This document shows positions 38,614 through 48,300 of a stretch of 64,000 nucleotides of DNA, one piece after another. The position numbers were made by a program, and so were the translations under genes. The stretch spans positions 5,565 through 69,564 of the forward strand of contig CAWHYW010000018.1 in the NCBI GenBank assembly GCA_963833675.1. Direction: 5' to 3'. Under the pieces are notes generated by a model. That model was not told the DNA's origin and searched no databases. It saw only the letters and a list, made by a program, of their open reading frames with translations. This stretch comes from DASQDN01 sp963833675. GTDB lineage: Bacteria > Acidobacteriota > Terriglobia > Bryobacterales > Bryobacteraceae. Position 1 is the first letter of the stretch; each line of letters starts with the position of its first letter.

Positions 38614-39855
38614 ATGGCGACTGTTCCGGCGATGACCCTGGAGAATCCTCAGCAAGAGGTCGTCAAGATTCTACTGGTGGATGACAAACCGGAGAATCTG
38701 GTCGCCCTGGAGGCGGTACTTGATGGACTGGGCCAGGAGTTGATCAAAGCCCAGTCCGGCAAGGAAGCTCTGCGAGCTTGCCTCGAACACGACTTCGCTG
38801 CAATTCTGCTGGATGTGAAGATGCCGGATATGGACGGCTTCGAAGCTGCCGCGATGATCCGGGAGCGCGAACAATCCAAAGACACACCTATCATTTTTTT
38901 AACGGCTCTGAAGAGTGAGGAGCATCTTTTTCGCGGTTACTACATGGGCGCGGTCGACTATCTGTATAAGCCGATAGTTCCCGAAGTACTGAGATCGAAG
39001 GTATCGGTTTTCGTTGACCTTTGCCGAAAAAACACAATCCTGAAAAAAAATAGCGATGCGCTCGAGCAAAAAAATGCCGAGCTCGAAAAGCAAATGGCGG
39101 AACGCCTGCGGGCGGAAGCCGATGTGCGGAGGTTAAATTCGGAGCTCGAGAGACGTGTCGAGGAGAGGACACGCGAGCTGTCCAGAATGAACGACGAACT
39201 TCGGCAATTTGCTTACGTGGCTTCGCACGATTTACAGGAGCCACTGCGCACGGTCGCGAGTTATGCGCAATTGCTTGCGCGCCGCTACCGCGGGAAGCTG
39301 GACAAGGACGCGGATGAATTCATCGACTACATGGTAGGCGGTGTCACCCGCATGCATTCGCTGCTGAACGACATGCTGGCGTACTCGCGGGTCACAGAAT
39401 CGAAGGACCGGCCGCTGGCCCCGGCGAATCTGAATGCGGTAGTGCAGAGCGCCATCATGAATCTCGACCTTGCGATCAGCGAGAATCATGCAACCGTACA
39501 CGTATATTCGCTGCCAACTGTTCACGGAGATGAGATTCAGCTAACGCAGGTCTTCCAGAACCTGATTGGTAATGCGATCAAGTATAGGGCCGGCGAGCCC
39601 CCAAGCGTGACGGTCAGCGCGGCAGAGGGGGTTAACGAGTGGACAATCTGTGTCGAAGACAACGGCATTGGTATCCACCCCCAATATGCGGATCGGATCT
39701 TCGGCATTTTCAAACGGCTGCACGGACGCGAGTTGCCCGGCACAGGAATGGGCCTGGCTATTTGCAAGCGCATCGTCGAGCGGCATAACGGACGTATTTG
39801 GGTAGAGTCGGAAGCGGGGAAAGGATCGAAATTCTGCTTTACCCTGCCGAGCTGA
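38614..39855 (+). CDS. Response-regulator/histidine kinase hybrid (REC-coiled coil-HisKA-HATPase)
   Basis: About 413 residues, intact. An N-terminal receiver (VKILLVDDKPENLVALEAVL, acceptor in FAAILLDVKMPDMDGFE, Lys in DYLYKPIVP) leads through a coiled coil (NSDALEQKNAELEKQMAERLRAE) to a phytochrome-type kinase: FAYVASHDLQEPLRTVASY, NLIGNAIKYR, VEDNGIGI, GTGMGLAICKRIVE. No membrane helix. ATG 38614 has GAAGGAAAG just upstream; ATG 38596 overlapping the giant kinase stop as ATGA is the alternative. Either way it is coupled to the HAMP-array kinase, whose phosphoryl group it could receive on its receiver. Confidence 0.9.
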   Translation: MATVPAMTLENPQQEVVKILLVDDKPENLVALEAVLDGLGQELIKAQSGKEALRACLEHDFAAILLDVKMPDMDGFEAAAMIREREQSKDTPIIFLTALKSEEHLFRGYYMGAVDYLYKPIVPEVLRSKVSVFVDLCRKNTILKKNSDALEQKNAELEKQMAERLRAEADVRRLNSELERRVEERTRELSRMNDELRQFAYVASHDLQEPLRTVASYAQLLARRYRGKLDKDADEFIDYMVGGVTRMHSLLNDMLAYSRVTESKDRPLAPANLNAVVQSAIMNLDLAISENHATVHVYSLPTVHGDEIQLTQVFQNLIGNAIKYRAGEPPSVTVSAAEGVNEWTICVEDNGIGIHPQYADRIFGIFKRLHGRELPGTGMGLAICKRIVERHNGRIWVESEAGKGSKFCFTLPS

Positions 39856-41263
39856 ATCCCTCCGCCTCTTTCTCACCAGCCCGCAACTCATTCAGCATCC
39901 GCAACGATTCCTCGATAATCAGCTCGGCCGCGCCAGGCGCAAAAGGCGAGGTCTCTACTTCATAGCCACCCTCAGAATATGCGCTTCGGACGGGAATATA
40001 TCCGAAACCGCCGTTAGAATATCCCGAAAACAAGGTATGTTCGAACGGGGATCGGCGCGCAATTTCCTGACCCATTTCGGTGAACGGCTCCCCAGGAATG
40101 CAGATAAGAGCAACCGGCCCTAGTCGAATTCCCTGGAGTTGCCAATCGATATGAGTTTTACCGTGATAGAGACGCGCCCGGTCGGCTCGCATCCCCGCCT
40201 GTGTTGCTAACGCCGTGGCCGCGCGCACTTCTGCTTCGGTTCCAACTTGCCGCAATCGATTGAGCTCTTTCCGTAAGCTGACAGCTTCTGCTTCCGCTTC
40301 GTCCGGGGAAGGGAACTGTTTCAAGGGAAGCTGCACAAACCGAGACTGGACGTCGCAGGTGACAGATTCCGGTTCGATGACTTCATCTTCAAAGAGCGCT
40401 ATCGTCGCGCCGGACTCCTGGACACCAACGAATTTTTGCTGGCGTGGAAGGGTCTCGATACCGAGCGCGATTTTCGACGCTTCCAGGCCCAATATCTTGC
40501 CCGCTTTCCGGTAGACCTTCATGTTGCCGGTAAAGCCTCGATCGGGACCGACATTGCCGGTAGCCCCTTGCAGAAAGAGACATGTTCCACCGATCTGCTC
40601 CTCGATAATCTTTTTCGTCATGCCGGGATAGTCAGGAGTGAAGTGACGGCTTTGCCACGCGATCGTCGTGGGATGACATGCGTAATGCACGATGGTTGCG
40701 ACAGGTGTTTCATTCAAGTCGTCGATTCGGATCACGCGCACGGTATGATCCACAGTCCCGTCTGGATTTCGACCGATCACCACGCGGCCACCCGGTAACC
40801 GCAAGCGGCGGTTCGCGTTGATTTCGCATGTTCCGATGCCCGCTCCAATCCGTACTGGCCTGAGATTCCGTTGTGCTTGCCAGACTGCGCTGCTGATTTT
40901 CAGAGGAAGTGTATTCAGATATTCCTCGATCATGTCCCGGCCTTCTGTAATGACGGCCAGCCGGAAAGTATTCGGTCCCGAGTGAGTGTGGGTGCAGGAG
41001 AAACGTATATTTTGTCGCGCAAGTCCGGTGAGTTGGGTGATGGCATCAACAATCTTTGCCGTCCATCCAGTATCGAAGCCGATCGCGTCGGCATCGACGA
41101 TGGCGACGCTCTTGGCGCCGTCGCTCACGACAAGCGATGTCGCATAAAGCGGCAGGTCCGCTCCAATGCCTCGCTGGTGAGTTTGGGCTCCCCATCCGCC
41201 TTGCGGTGTTCCTGGCGCCGGCGTGATGTCACAGCGGCCCGTGCCGGCTAAGAGTTGATTCAT
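39839..41263 (-). CDS. Neutral/alkaline ceramidase-like hydrolase
   Basis: 474 residues, no clear signal peptide. The N-terminal ceramidase-family fold shows LLAGTGRCDITPAPGTPQGGW, FSCTHTHSGPNTF (zinc His residues), VHYACHPTTI, LFLQGATGNVGPDRG and a C-terminal SGYSNGGFGYIPVRSAYSEGGYEV, all hallmarks of this family. It is shorter than the 650-700 residue true ceramidases and lacks their C-terminal domain, so an amide or ester substrate other than ceramide is likely. Its end overlaps the REC-kinase gene by 17 bp (convergent). It is divergent from the dehydratase at 41293 with 29 bp between, so the two start sites nearly touch. Confidence 0.85.
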   Translation of the reverse strand: MNQLLAGTGRCDITPAPGTPQGGWGAQTHQRGIGADLPLYATSLVVSDGAKSVAIVDADAIGFDTGWTAKIVDAITQLTGLARQNIRFSCTHTHSGPNTFRLAVITEGRDMIEEYLNTLPLKISSAVWQAQRNLRPVRIGAGIGTCEINANRRLRLPGGRVVIGRNPDGTVDHTVRVIRIDDLNETPVATIVHYACHPTTIAWQSRHFTPDYPGMTKKIIEEQIGGTCLFLQGATGNVGPDRGFTGNMKVYRKAGKILGLEASKIALGIETLPRQQKFVGVQESGATIALFEDEVIEPESVTCDVQSRFVQLPLKQFPSPDEAEAEAVSLRKELNRLRQVGTEAEVRAATALATQAGMRADRARLYHGKTHIDWQLQGIRLGPVALICIPGEPFTEMGQEIARRSPFEHTLFSGYSNGGFGYIPVRSAYSEGGYEVETSPFAPGAAELIIEESLRMLNELRAGEKEAEGFSSAG

Positions 41264-41292
41264 GGATTTATGCTACTCTCAGCGTTCACGAG

Positions 41293-42456
41293 ATGAAAAT
41301 TACGAAGATCGAAACCCTCGTGGTGAATGCGCGGATGCGCAACTGGGTGCTGGTGAAGGTTGAGACTGACCAGCCGGGACTGTATGGATGGGGCGAGGCG
41401 ACGCTCGAATGGAAGACGAAGTCAGTAGTAGGTGCTGTGGAAGATCTATCGGTGCTCCTTATCGGCCAGGATCCGCGACGGATTGAGCACATTTGGCAAA
41501 TCATGCACCGCCAGTATTTCTGGCGCGGCGGCATCACGAACATGACTGCGATGAGCGGCATCGACCAGGCGCTTTGGGATATCAAGGGAAAAGAAGTCGG
41601 CAAGCCGGTTTGCGAGCTTTTGGGCGGTCCGGTGCGCGATCGGCTTCGGCTCTACGATCATCTGGGCGGTGGGAGTCTGGAAGGCATGTACAAGACCGTG
41701 GATGCCGACCTGTTCGGAGAACGCATCGTGGAAAGCGTTGCTCGCGGATTCACCGCGGTCAAAGCGATGCCGATCCCTGTAGCCGAACTAATCGAGAGTG
41801 CCCACGTGCTGAAGTACGCGGCCAGGTGTGTCGAGGCGATGCGTAAAGCTGTCGGAGATGAGATCGACATCATGCTCGACTTACACGCGCGGACAACGCC
41901 GGCCGCGGCGATTCAGTTCGGCCGCCTTCTCGCCGATTACAACCTTTACTGGTACGAAGAACCCTGCTGGCCGGAGCATGTGGACGCTTTGGTGGAGGTA
42001 TCCCGAAAGCTGCCGTTTCCGGTAGCGACTGGTGAACGCCTGGTTGGCCGCTGGGAATTCCGTGAATTGCTTGAAAAACGAGCTTGCGCGATTATTCAGC
42101 CTGATCTTTCTCATTGCGGCGGCATCAGCGAGGGCCGCCGTATCGCGGCCATGGCGGAGACGTATTCGATTGCCGTGGCGTGTCACAATCCGCAAGGTCC
42201 GGTGAGCACGGCAGCCGCGCTCCATGTCGGATTTGCGACGCCGAATTATCTAATTCAGGAAGTGGTGCGAGCCGATGTTCCGTGGCGTAATGACATCATG
42301 ACCAGCACAATCAACGTTGAGCGCGGAATTTGCAATCCGCCAGCGGCTCCCGGTCTGGGTATCGAGATTAATGAGACGCAGGCGCGGAAGCATCCCTTCC
42401 AGCCTGAAGTAACCATGGCTTATTTCCATAAAGACGGATCGGTAGCCGACTGGTAG
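41293..42456 (+). CDS. Enolase-superfamily sugar-acid dehydratase (galactonate-dehydratase-like)
   Basis: 387 residues, intact. Mandelate racemase/muconate lactonizing enzyme fold. The capping domain is MKITKIETLVVNARMRNWVLVKVETD and IEHIWQIMHRQYFWRGG. Barrel metal ligands are Asp in IMLDLHARTTP, Glu in LYWYEEPCWPEH and Glu in PVATGERLVGRWEF. A catalytic His is in IAVACHNPQGPVSTAA. This pattern belongs to acid-sugar dehydratases of the galactonate/mannonate group; the exact sugar cannot be read from sequence. It stands beside a class III aminotransferase and, before the inversion, a complete MFS acid-sugar transporter. Confidence 0.85.
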   Translation: MKITKIETLVVNARMRNWVLVKVETDQPGLYGWGEATLEWKTKSVVGAVEDLSVLLIGQDPRRIEHIWQIMHRQYFWRGGITNMTAMSGIDQALWDIKGKEVGKPVCELLGGPVRDRLRLYDHLGGGSLEGMYKTVDADLFGERIVESVARGFTAVKAMPIPVAELIESAHVLKYAARCVEAMRKAVGDEIDIMLDLHARTTPAAAIQFGRLLADYNLYWYEEPCWPEHVDALVEVSRKLPFPVATGERLVGRWEFRELLEKRACAIIQPDLSHCGGISEGRRIAAMAETYSIAVACHNPQGPVSTAAALHVGFATPNYLIQEVVRADVPWRNDIMTSTINVERGICNPPAAPGLGIEINETQARKHPFQPEVTMAYFHKDGSVADW

Positions 42457-42555
42457 TTGAATACCCGCGGAATCCACCTGCTTGGATGCCCGCGCGTTCT
42501 ATAGTTGCCGCGATCGCAGCGATCGGGTAAGCTTTCTTGCCATAAGGAATCGAAA

Positions 42556-43911
42556 GTGAGTCAACAATATCCAAAATCGGCGGAAATTCTCCAAAGAAAC
42601 CGGCAGTACATTCCCGGCGGTGTGGTGTCCGTAAACCGAGCCACGCAACCGGAAATCGTATTTGTACAAGCCCGCGGAGCATATCTTTGGGATGCCGACG
42701 GCAATCGATATATCGATTACCACGCTGGTTTCGCTCCCCATTTCCTCGGGCATAACGATCCGTATGTGACGGACGCCGTGATTCGTGGGCTTGAATCCGA
42801 TGCCAGCTTGTACGGATCGGGCACTACGGTTCAGGAGGGACAACTTGCTGAACTGATCTGCAGCAATGTTCCCGCGGCCGAATCAGTGCAGTTGCTCAAT
42901 ACGGGAAGCGAGGCGACTTACCAGGCGATCCGGCTTGCGCGGGCCGTGACTGGAAATGACCACGTCATCGTGATGCAGGGAGGCTATAACGGCTGGCATA
43001 ATGACGTGTCCTGCAACTTGATGACGCCGCTCGAGCAACTCGGGCCGAGACGATCGCCCGGAGAGTATCCATACCATTCGATCAGTGCGGGGGTGCCCTT
43101 AGATCATCAGAAGCTGGTACACAGCATCAATTTCAACGACCTCGCTTCAGTGGAGTACGTTTGCGAACGATATGCCGTGGCCGCTTTGATTACGGAGCCG
43201 ATCCTTCAAAACATCGGTATTGTCGGGCCGGAGCCGGGTTATTTGGAAGGTTTGCGGAGGCTTGCCGACGAATACAAGTTCCTGCTGATTTTCGATGAAG
43301 TGAAGACCGGCTTCCGTCATGCTCTGGGCGGCTGTTCGAGCCTTTTCGGAGTGCGACCTGACTTGATTGTTTTCGGTAAAGCGATCGCGAACGGATACCC
43401 GATGGCCGTGCTCGGAGGGAAGAAGGAATACATGGACCGTTTCGTCGATCCGGATCCGAAGCGTCGCGTGCTTTTGGCGGGCACGTACAACTCGCATCCT
43501 GTTCCGACGATTGCGGCGATCGCAACAATCGAACGACTGATGATGAACTGCGGGGAGGTGTATCGCCACGTCGAGCAGTTAGGGGCTCGGATGCAGAAAG
43601 GACTCGAAGATATTACGCGCAGGTTGGATATCGAAGCCGTTGTCTCCCGGCAAGGGTCCGCGTTTTGTCTTTATTTCATGGATCGGTGTCCGAAAGACTG
43701 GCACGATGTGGCCGAGCACCATCGCTTCGATATCGATAATCAGCTTCGACGCATCCTGATCGATAAGGGGATTTATCCGTTCCCGCTGGCTACGAAGCAA
43801 TGGTCAATCTCGGCCGCACACACGGCGGACGATATTAATTACACGCTCGAACAAATCGATTCTTGTCTTTCAGGCATCCAAATCCACAAAGCGGCGACGC
43901 CCAGCGGCTGA
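42556..43911 (+). CDS. Class III PLP aminotransferase, glutamate-1-semialdehyde-aminomutase-like
   Basis: 451 residues from GTG 42556, which has AAGGAA six bases upstream; the longer frame from 42505 has no such site. Fold markers: QYIPGGVVSVNRATQP, GAYLWDADGNRYIDYHAGFAPHFLGH, LLNTGSEATYQAIRLARA, GGYNGWHND, LLIFDEVKTGF and the PLP lysine in LIVFGKAIANGYPMAVLGG. It resembles GSA aminomutase but lies away from haem genes, in a sugar-acid setting, so another amino-ketone is the likely substrate. Its last 73 bp overlap the convergent MFS rear fragment. Confidence 0.87.
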   Translation: MSQQYPKSAEILQRNRQYIPGGVVSVNRATQPEIVFVQARGAYLWDADGNRYIDYHAGFAPHFLGHNDPYVTDAVIRGLESDASLYGSGTTVQEGQLAELICSNVPAAESVQLLNTGSEATYQAIRLARAVTGNDHVIVMQGGYNGWHNDVSCNLMTPLEQLGPRRSPGEYPYHSISAGVPLDHQKLVHSINFNDLASVEYVCERYAVAALITEPILQNIGIVGPEPGYLEGLRRLADEYKFLLIFDEVKTGFRHALGGCSSLFGVRPDLIVFGKAIANGYPMAVLGGKKEYMDRFVDPDPKRRVLLAGTYNSHPVPTIAAIATIERLMMNCGEVYRHVEQLGARMQKGLEDITRRLDIEAVVSRQGSAFCLYFMDRCPKDWHDVAEHHRFDIDNQLRRILIDKGIYPFPLATKQWSISAAHTADDINYTLEQIDSCLSGIQIHKAATPSG

Positions 43912-44846
43912 AGAGTGACAAGGACGAGAAAGGCAATGAAGTAATCGCCGGTCATGCTTAGATACCCGACCAGGGTGTTGAAGAGAATGCCTCCGACAGC
44001 TCCCATGGATCCTGCGAGCCCGTGAACGGTAGCAACTTCGGAAGGCGCGAATCCGTCGGCCGCGACGGCGTGAAGATTGCTTGCCCAAACGCCTACTCCA
44101 AACGTACAGAGGCTTACGGAGAGCAGTATACCGGCAACTCCGGCTGCATTTTGAAGCAGCGTGCCGATGAGTACAAAAACGGCAGCGATGCTCATCATTG
44201 CCTTTCGCGCCTGAACGGCCTTTTGCCATCGTTGCACAAGTCGACCCGAAGCATATCCGCCAGCGAGTGATCCGATATCGCTCCAGAGGAATGGAATCCA
44301 GGCGAAGGCGCCGACCGCGGAGAGTGTGAAGCCCTTGGAGGTTACGAGGTACTCTGGTAGCCAAAACAGAAAAAAATAGCCTGTAGTGTCGCCGAAGAAT
44401 CGAGTGGCTACGTAGGCCAGGCATCGCGGGTCGCGCAAAATGCGCGGCAAAGCTTTCAGCACGGGTCCGGGTCCCTCGGCCGATCGAATCTCGCTTTCTT
44501 TGCGGGTGGCGAGCAGCCATAAGGGCAGCCAAAGGAATCCGGCGCCACCGGCGATCAGGAATGCGCTTCGCCATCCGTAATGTAAGGCAAGCCAGATCAC
44601 GAGAGGCGGCGCGATGAGGGAACCCACACCGGCGCCACTGGTGAAAATTCCGGCGGCAAAGCTGCGCTGGGCGGAAGAGAACCGCTCGGATACGGTTTTT
44701 ACCGCGCCCGTCCATCCGCCGGGCTCGAAGATGCCGAGCAGAGTTCTGTACGCCATCAACGTGTGCAGGCCCGTTATGGTCACGTGGAGAACGCAAGCTG
44801 CCGACCATAGCGCCACGAAGAAAAATAGCCCGATTCGCGAGCCCAA
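43839..44846 (-). pseudogene. 3' fragment of MFS transporter gene (front at 12353-12611)
   Basis: 335 residues, ten membrane helices, beginning mid-protein at LGSRIGLFFFVALWSAACVLH, normally residue 85-90 of such transporters. It continues with the motif region RTLLGIFEPGGWTGAVKTVSERF, FLFWLPEYLVTSKGFTLSAVGAF and LYNTLVGYL-type C-terminal helices. The upstream in-frame codons (TERRAHG) do not fit the family; they are phosphatase DNA read backwards. Joined to the front piece it makes a normal protein of about 420 residues of the anion:cation symporter family (hexuronate/galactonate-type). The open frame starting at TTG 44846 has no ribosome site, so it is probably silent. Confidence 0.87.
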
Positions 44847-45279
44847 GCCGTGTGCTCGTCGTTCGGTCAGGAACGTTACAGCACGCTATTCTGTGGCCGC
44901 TTAGACCTGCTGACTGGAGCTTGACGTATGTCAACGCGGGCCAAGTCCAACCCCTGCTGATACGGTCGTCCGAGAAGCTTTATCGTTTGGGTTGTGGGGG
45001 CATGCCAGTCGGTTTATTCGATTCGGCGACCTATGAGCAGGCCAGTGTTCGTCTTCAACGAGGCGACCTGTTGGCATGCTTCTCGGATGGGATTACAGAG
45101 GCGAGGAATCGAGACGGACGGATGTGGGATGAAAGTCGAGTTGACGAAATACTAAGCGAAACCTGCAGAGCAGTTCTTTCGAACTTTTACAGAAATTGGT
45201 CCAGGAAGCGGATGACTATATGGGAGCCGCGGAACAAGCCGATGACATCACTATCGTCATACTTCGCGTTCTCGATTGA
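44843..45279 (+). pseudogene. 3' fragment of REC-GAF-PP2C phosphatase gene (front at 12611-13896)
   Basis: From CCAA at 44843 the frame reads QAVCSSFGQERYSTLFCGRLDLLTG, then after a one-base loss near 44919 LTYVNAGQVQPLLIR and GCGGMPVGLFDSATYEQASVRLQRGDLLACFSDGITEARNRDG. After a second loss near 45180 it reads LLQKLVQEADDYMGAAEQADDITIVILRVLD and stops at 45279. These are the second half of a SpoIIE-type PP2C domain with metal-binding Asp in SDGITEA and ADDITIV. It has no start of its own. Confidence 0.87.
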
Positions 45280-45347
45280 GGAAATAACTGCCGCCGTTCC
45301 GACAAGTGAGTTGCGATTCGTGAGAGACGAGATTTTAAAGGGTCTGC

Positions 45348-48300
45348 TCAGAAAACAACCTTTACGCCAAACTGAATTGCGCGAGGATTATTCACCTGTG
45401 TCAGAGAGATTACCCCGAACGCGCTTGATGTGATCGCCGTCTGTGGTCCGGCGAAGTTCACGGAATTGGTCGCGTTTAACAGCTCCGTGCGGAATTGCAT
45501 TCTCAACCACTCGTTGAACACCACTTGCTTTTCAATCAAGGCGTTCAGCCAGAAGTTCGACGGGTTCCGCACGTCTGGCAGGTAGCGACTGACGTTGCCG
45601 AACTGAAACTGCGGGGTTCTGGCGAACGCGGCTGGATTGAAGTACTGACCGTTGTCCTTGATTTGCGGCCCGTCCGGCAGCGCCGCGGGAACGCCGGTAG
45701 CCACGGGTCGGAACGGTCCGATCGCAAACGCGTTAGAGTTGTCGGGCGACGAAACGGCCACTGGAAAGCCGCTCGAATGCGAATATATTCCCGCGACAGC
45801 CCAATTGCCGAAGATCATGGCGGACAGTCCATGGTTCAACCTGCTTTTTCCTGGACCGAACGGCAGTTCGTAGTGTCCGCTCAAGTTCACGACGTCAGGG
45901 GTGTCCAGATAGGATAGCGACCTGTCGCAGGAGAAGCAGTAAGCATTGCTCATGGCGGAGTTTTCGCCAACGTTGTCGGTCGACTTCGAATGCGTCCAGT
46001 TGAACAGCAGCGCCAGCCCCTGTGCGAATCGGCGTTCTACTTTCAGCTCCAATGCGCTATACGAAGAGAAGCCAACGGGCGCGACGCTCTGATTCACAGC
46101 GGTGAACTGGGGAAACGGGCGGAGCAACTGAGCGTATTGTACGGTTGGCTGGCTCAAGGTGGACGAAGGATCCGTGATGGAGCCGAAGAACGGATTCGTT
46201 ACCGTCTGCGTCAACTGTGTTCCGAGTGCCAACTGAGACAGGGGTAGTTGATTTAAGGCGACCGTGGCGGGAAGCGCAACGCTGTGCGTTCCTGTGTAGC
46301 CGATATCGGCCATGATCGACCAGGGCAATTGCCGCTGGATGTCGAAAGACCACTGCTCCTGATACGGAGTCTTACGCAAATGCACCGGAGCGGCAATTGC
46401 GAGCCCCAGGTTCGTAGCCAAACCCAGTGAATTGCCGGGGGGCTGCGCCAATCCTTGTGGAAAAGGATTGGAAAGATTAAAAGTTGGTGTAACGCCGTCC
46501 GGTTGCGCGACGATGTTGGAGGTCACACGGCTGAATCCCTGAGTTATGTCCCTATCGGTCGATAACAGCGGATTGTGAAAGATGCCGAAACCGGCCCGCA
46601 CTACAGTCTTATCGCCGATTCTATAGGCGATGCCGGCACGAGGATTCCAGTTGTTGTGGTCAGCCTGCTCGGTGCGGTGGGAACGCCCGTCCACCCCGCG
46701 GAAGATGAGACCGCCCACGAGGTTATACCCGGGCGCCCGTAGCGGCGATGGGCTGGTCGTGTCGAGATTGACGTAATGATCGTTCTGCTCGATGCTGCCG
46801 AGCTCCAGGTTGTACCGAATACCGAAAGTGACCGTGAGGTTCCTCGTGGCTCGCCAGGAATCCTGAACATAACCGGCGTAATACGGATGGCTGTTCACGT
46901 GCCGAGGATTGATGTTATAGGACACGGAGGCGACTCCGAGCAGCAGGTCGGCAGTACCAGAGCCGGTATTGGCGCTGATGGCTCTGGCGTTGGAACCGCC
47001 GGTGTACGTGCCATTGGCATTCACCGCGAGCGGGTTTGGGTTCTCCCAGTCAACGGAGTAGAAACGATAATCGAAGCCGGTCTTGATCGTGTGAGTGCCG
47101 CTTTGAATGGTTAGCGCGCCGTTGTATTGATACGTGCGGGATATAACGATGTTGAAGATGGTGCCGACCGCGCCCACTCCGGACGTTCCCGCGATTGAGA
47201 CCTGTGGAAAGAACGGCGCGAGTTGCCCGTCGGTCACGGTGGATGGGAAGCCCAATGTCTTCTGGTCGAATCCCAGCGTTAGCGGTACGCGATTGGTCTG
47301 GCTGGTCGCCATGGAAACGTGTTGAACGAATATCGTCGAAGGTTTGATGCTCCACGTATGGCCGGCCGCCCACGCCCAACCTGGGATCAGGTTAGGCGTA
47401 TTCACGGGCGACACCGGACTGTTATAGACATCGGGCGACGAATTGAGATTGGCGAAGTAGTCGCCGCGGGCGAACACCATGTGCTTTTCCGAAAACGTGT
47501 GGTCAACACGCGCGTCGATGCGGTTGTTGTCTAGCGTGTTCGGCGCGGCGCTGAAGTAGTTGTTCGTATCGCTCAAACCGATGCCCCGCTGATTCGGAGC
47601 CGGAAAGTACTTCAGGATGTTCGTGGCAACAGGATTGATCCGGCCGGCGGGGATTCGATCGCCAGGGAAGACGTCACGTATATAGCGCGTGGTTCCTGCT
47701 GGAGCAGTGGGATCCAGCCGCGTCGTCGCCGGATCGTAGACCAGTTTCAGTGCTCCATTCGCATCGAAGGTGCTGGAGAAATCACCCCGTTTCTGCGCTT
47801 CCGTCGGCACCGTTCCCGTAAACGACGAAAAACCGTGCTGTCGAAGTCCTTCATAGGCGAAGAAGTAGAAGGTGCGGTTTTTTCCATTGTAGAGCTTGGG
47901 TATGACGAGCGGTCCGCCAAGCGTGAAGCCGAACTGGTTCTTCTGCAACTGCCGCCTGGGCGTGCCGGCTTTATTCGCATTGAATCCGTTTGCGTTCAAG
48001 ACTGCGTTCTGAAGGAACTCGTGCAGGCTGCCGTGGAACTGGTTCGTGCCGGATTTAATAGTGAAGCTGATCACTCCGCCGCCGGTGTGACCGAACTCCG
48101 CGTCATAGGGATTCGTGTTGATCTTGAATTCGCGGACAGCGTCTACCTGAGGAATGGCGGAAGCCTGATTGTTATAAGTTCCCGTATCCGATGCGCCGTC
48201 GATCAGGATTTCACTTGACCGGTTGCGGCCTCCATTGATCCGGAAGAAATTCGTTTGGTTCTGGCTGACTGTGTTATCGCCCGCAGCCAATCCACCGCCC

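Larger units (their letters stand above)
12608..44846. other. Reciprocal ~32.2-kb chromosomal inversion with 4-bp microhomology at both ends
   Basis: Left junction: MFS front half running right meets PP2C front half running left. Right junction: MFS rear half running left and PP2C rear half running right. TTGG at 12608-12611 and its complement CCAA at 44843-44846 are shared by both joins. Replacing 12612-44842 by its reverse complement gives GAT CGG TTG GGC TCG CGA ATC (DRLGSRI) in the transporter and GAG CTA AAC CAA GCC GTG TGC (ELNQAVC) in the phosphatase, both in frame with no base gained or lost. No insertion sequence or long inverted repeat flanks the joins. Confidence 0.9.

Noticed and set aside
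40215..41251. Plus-strand frames opposite the ceramidase-like gene
   Set aside because: Antisense to an intact 474-residue family member.
12612..44842. Inversion explained as a chimeric read or amplification artefact
   Set aside because: Both reciprocal joins occur in one contig with exact frame restoration; a chimera would normally give only one join. Read mapping is still needed to be certain.
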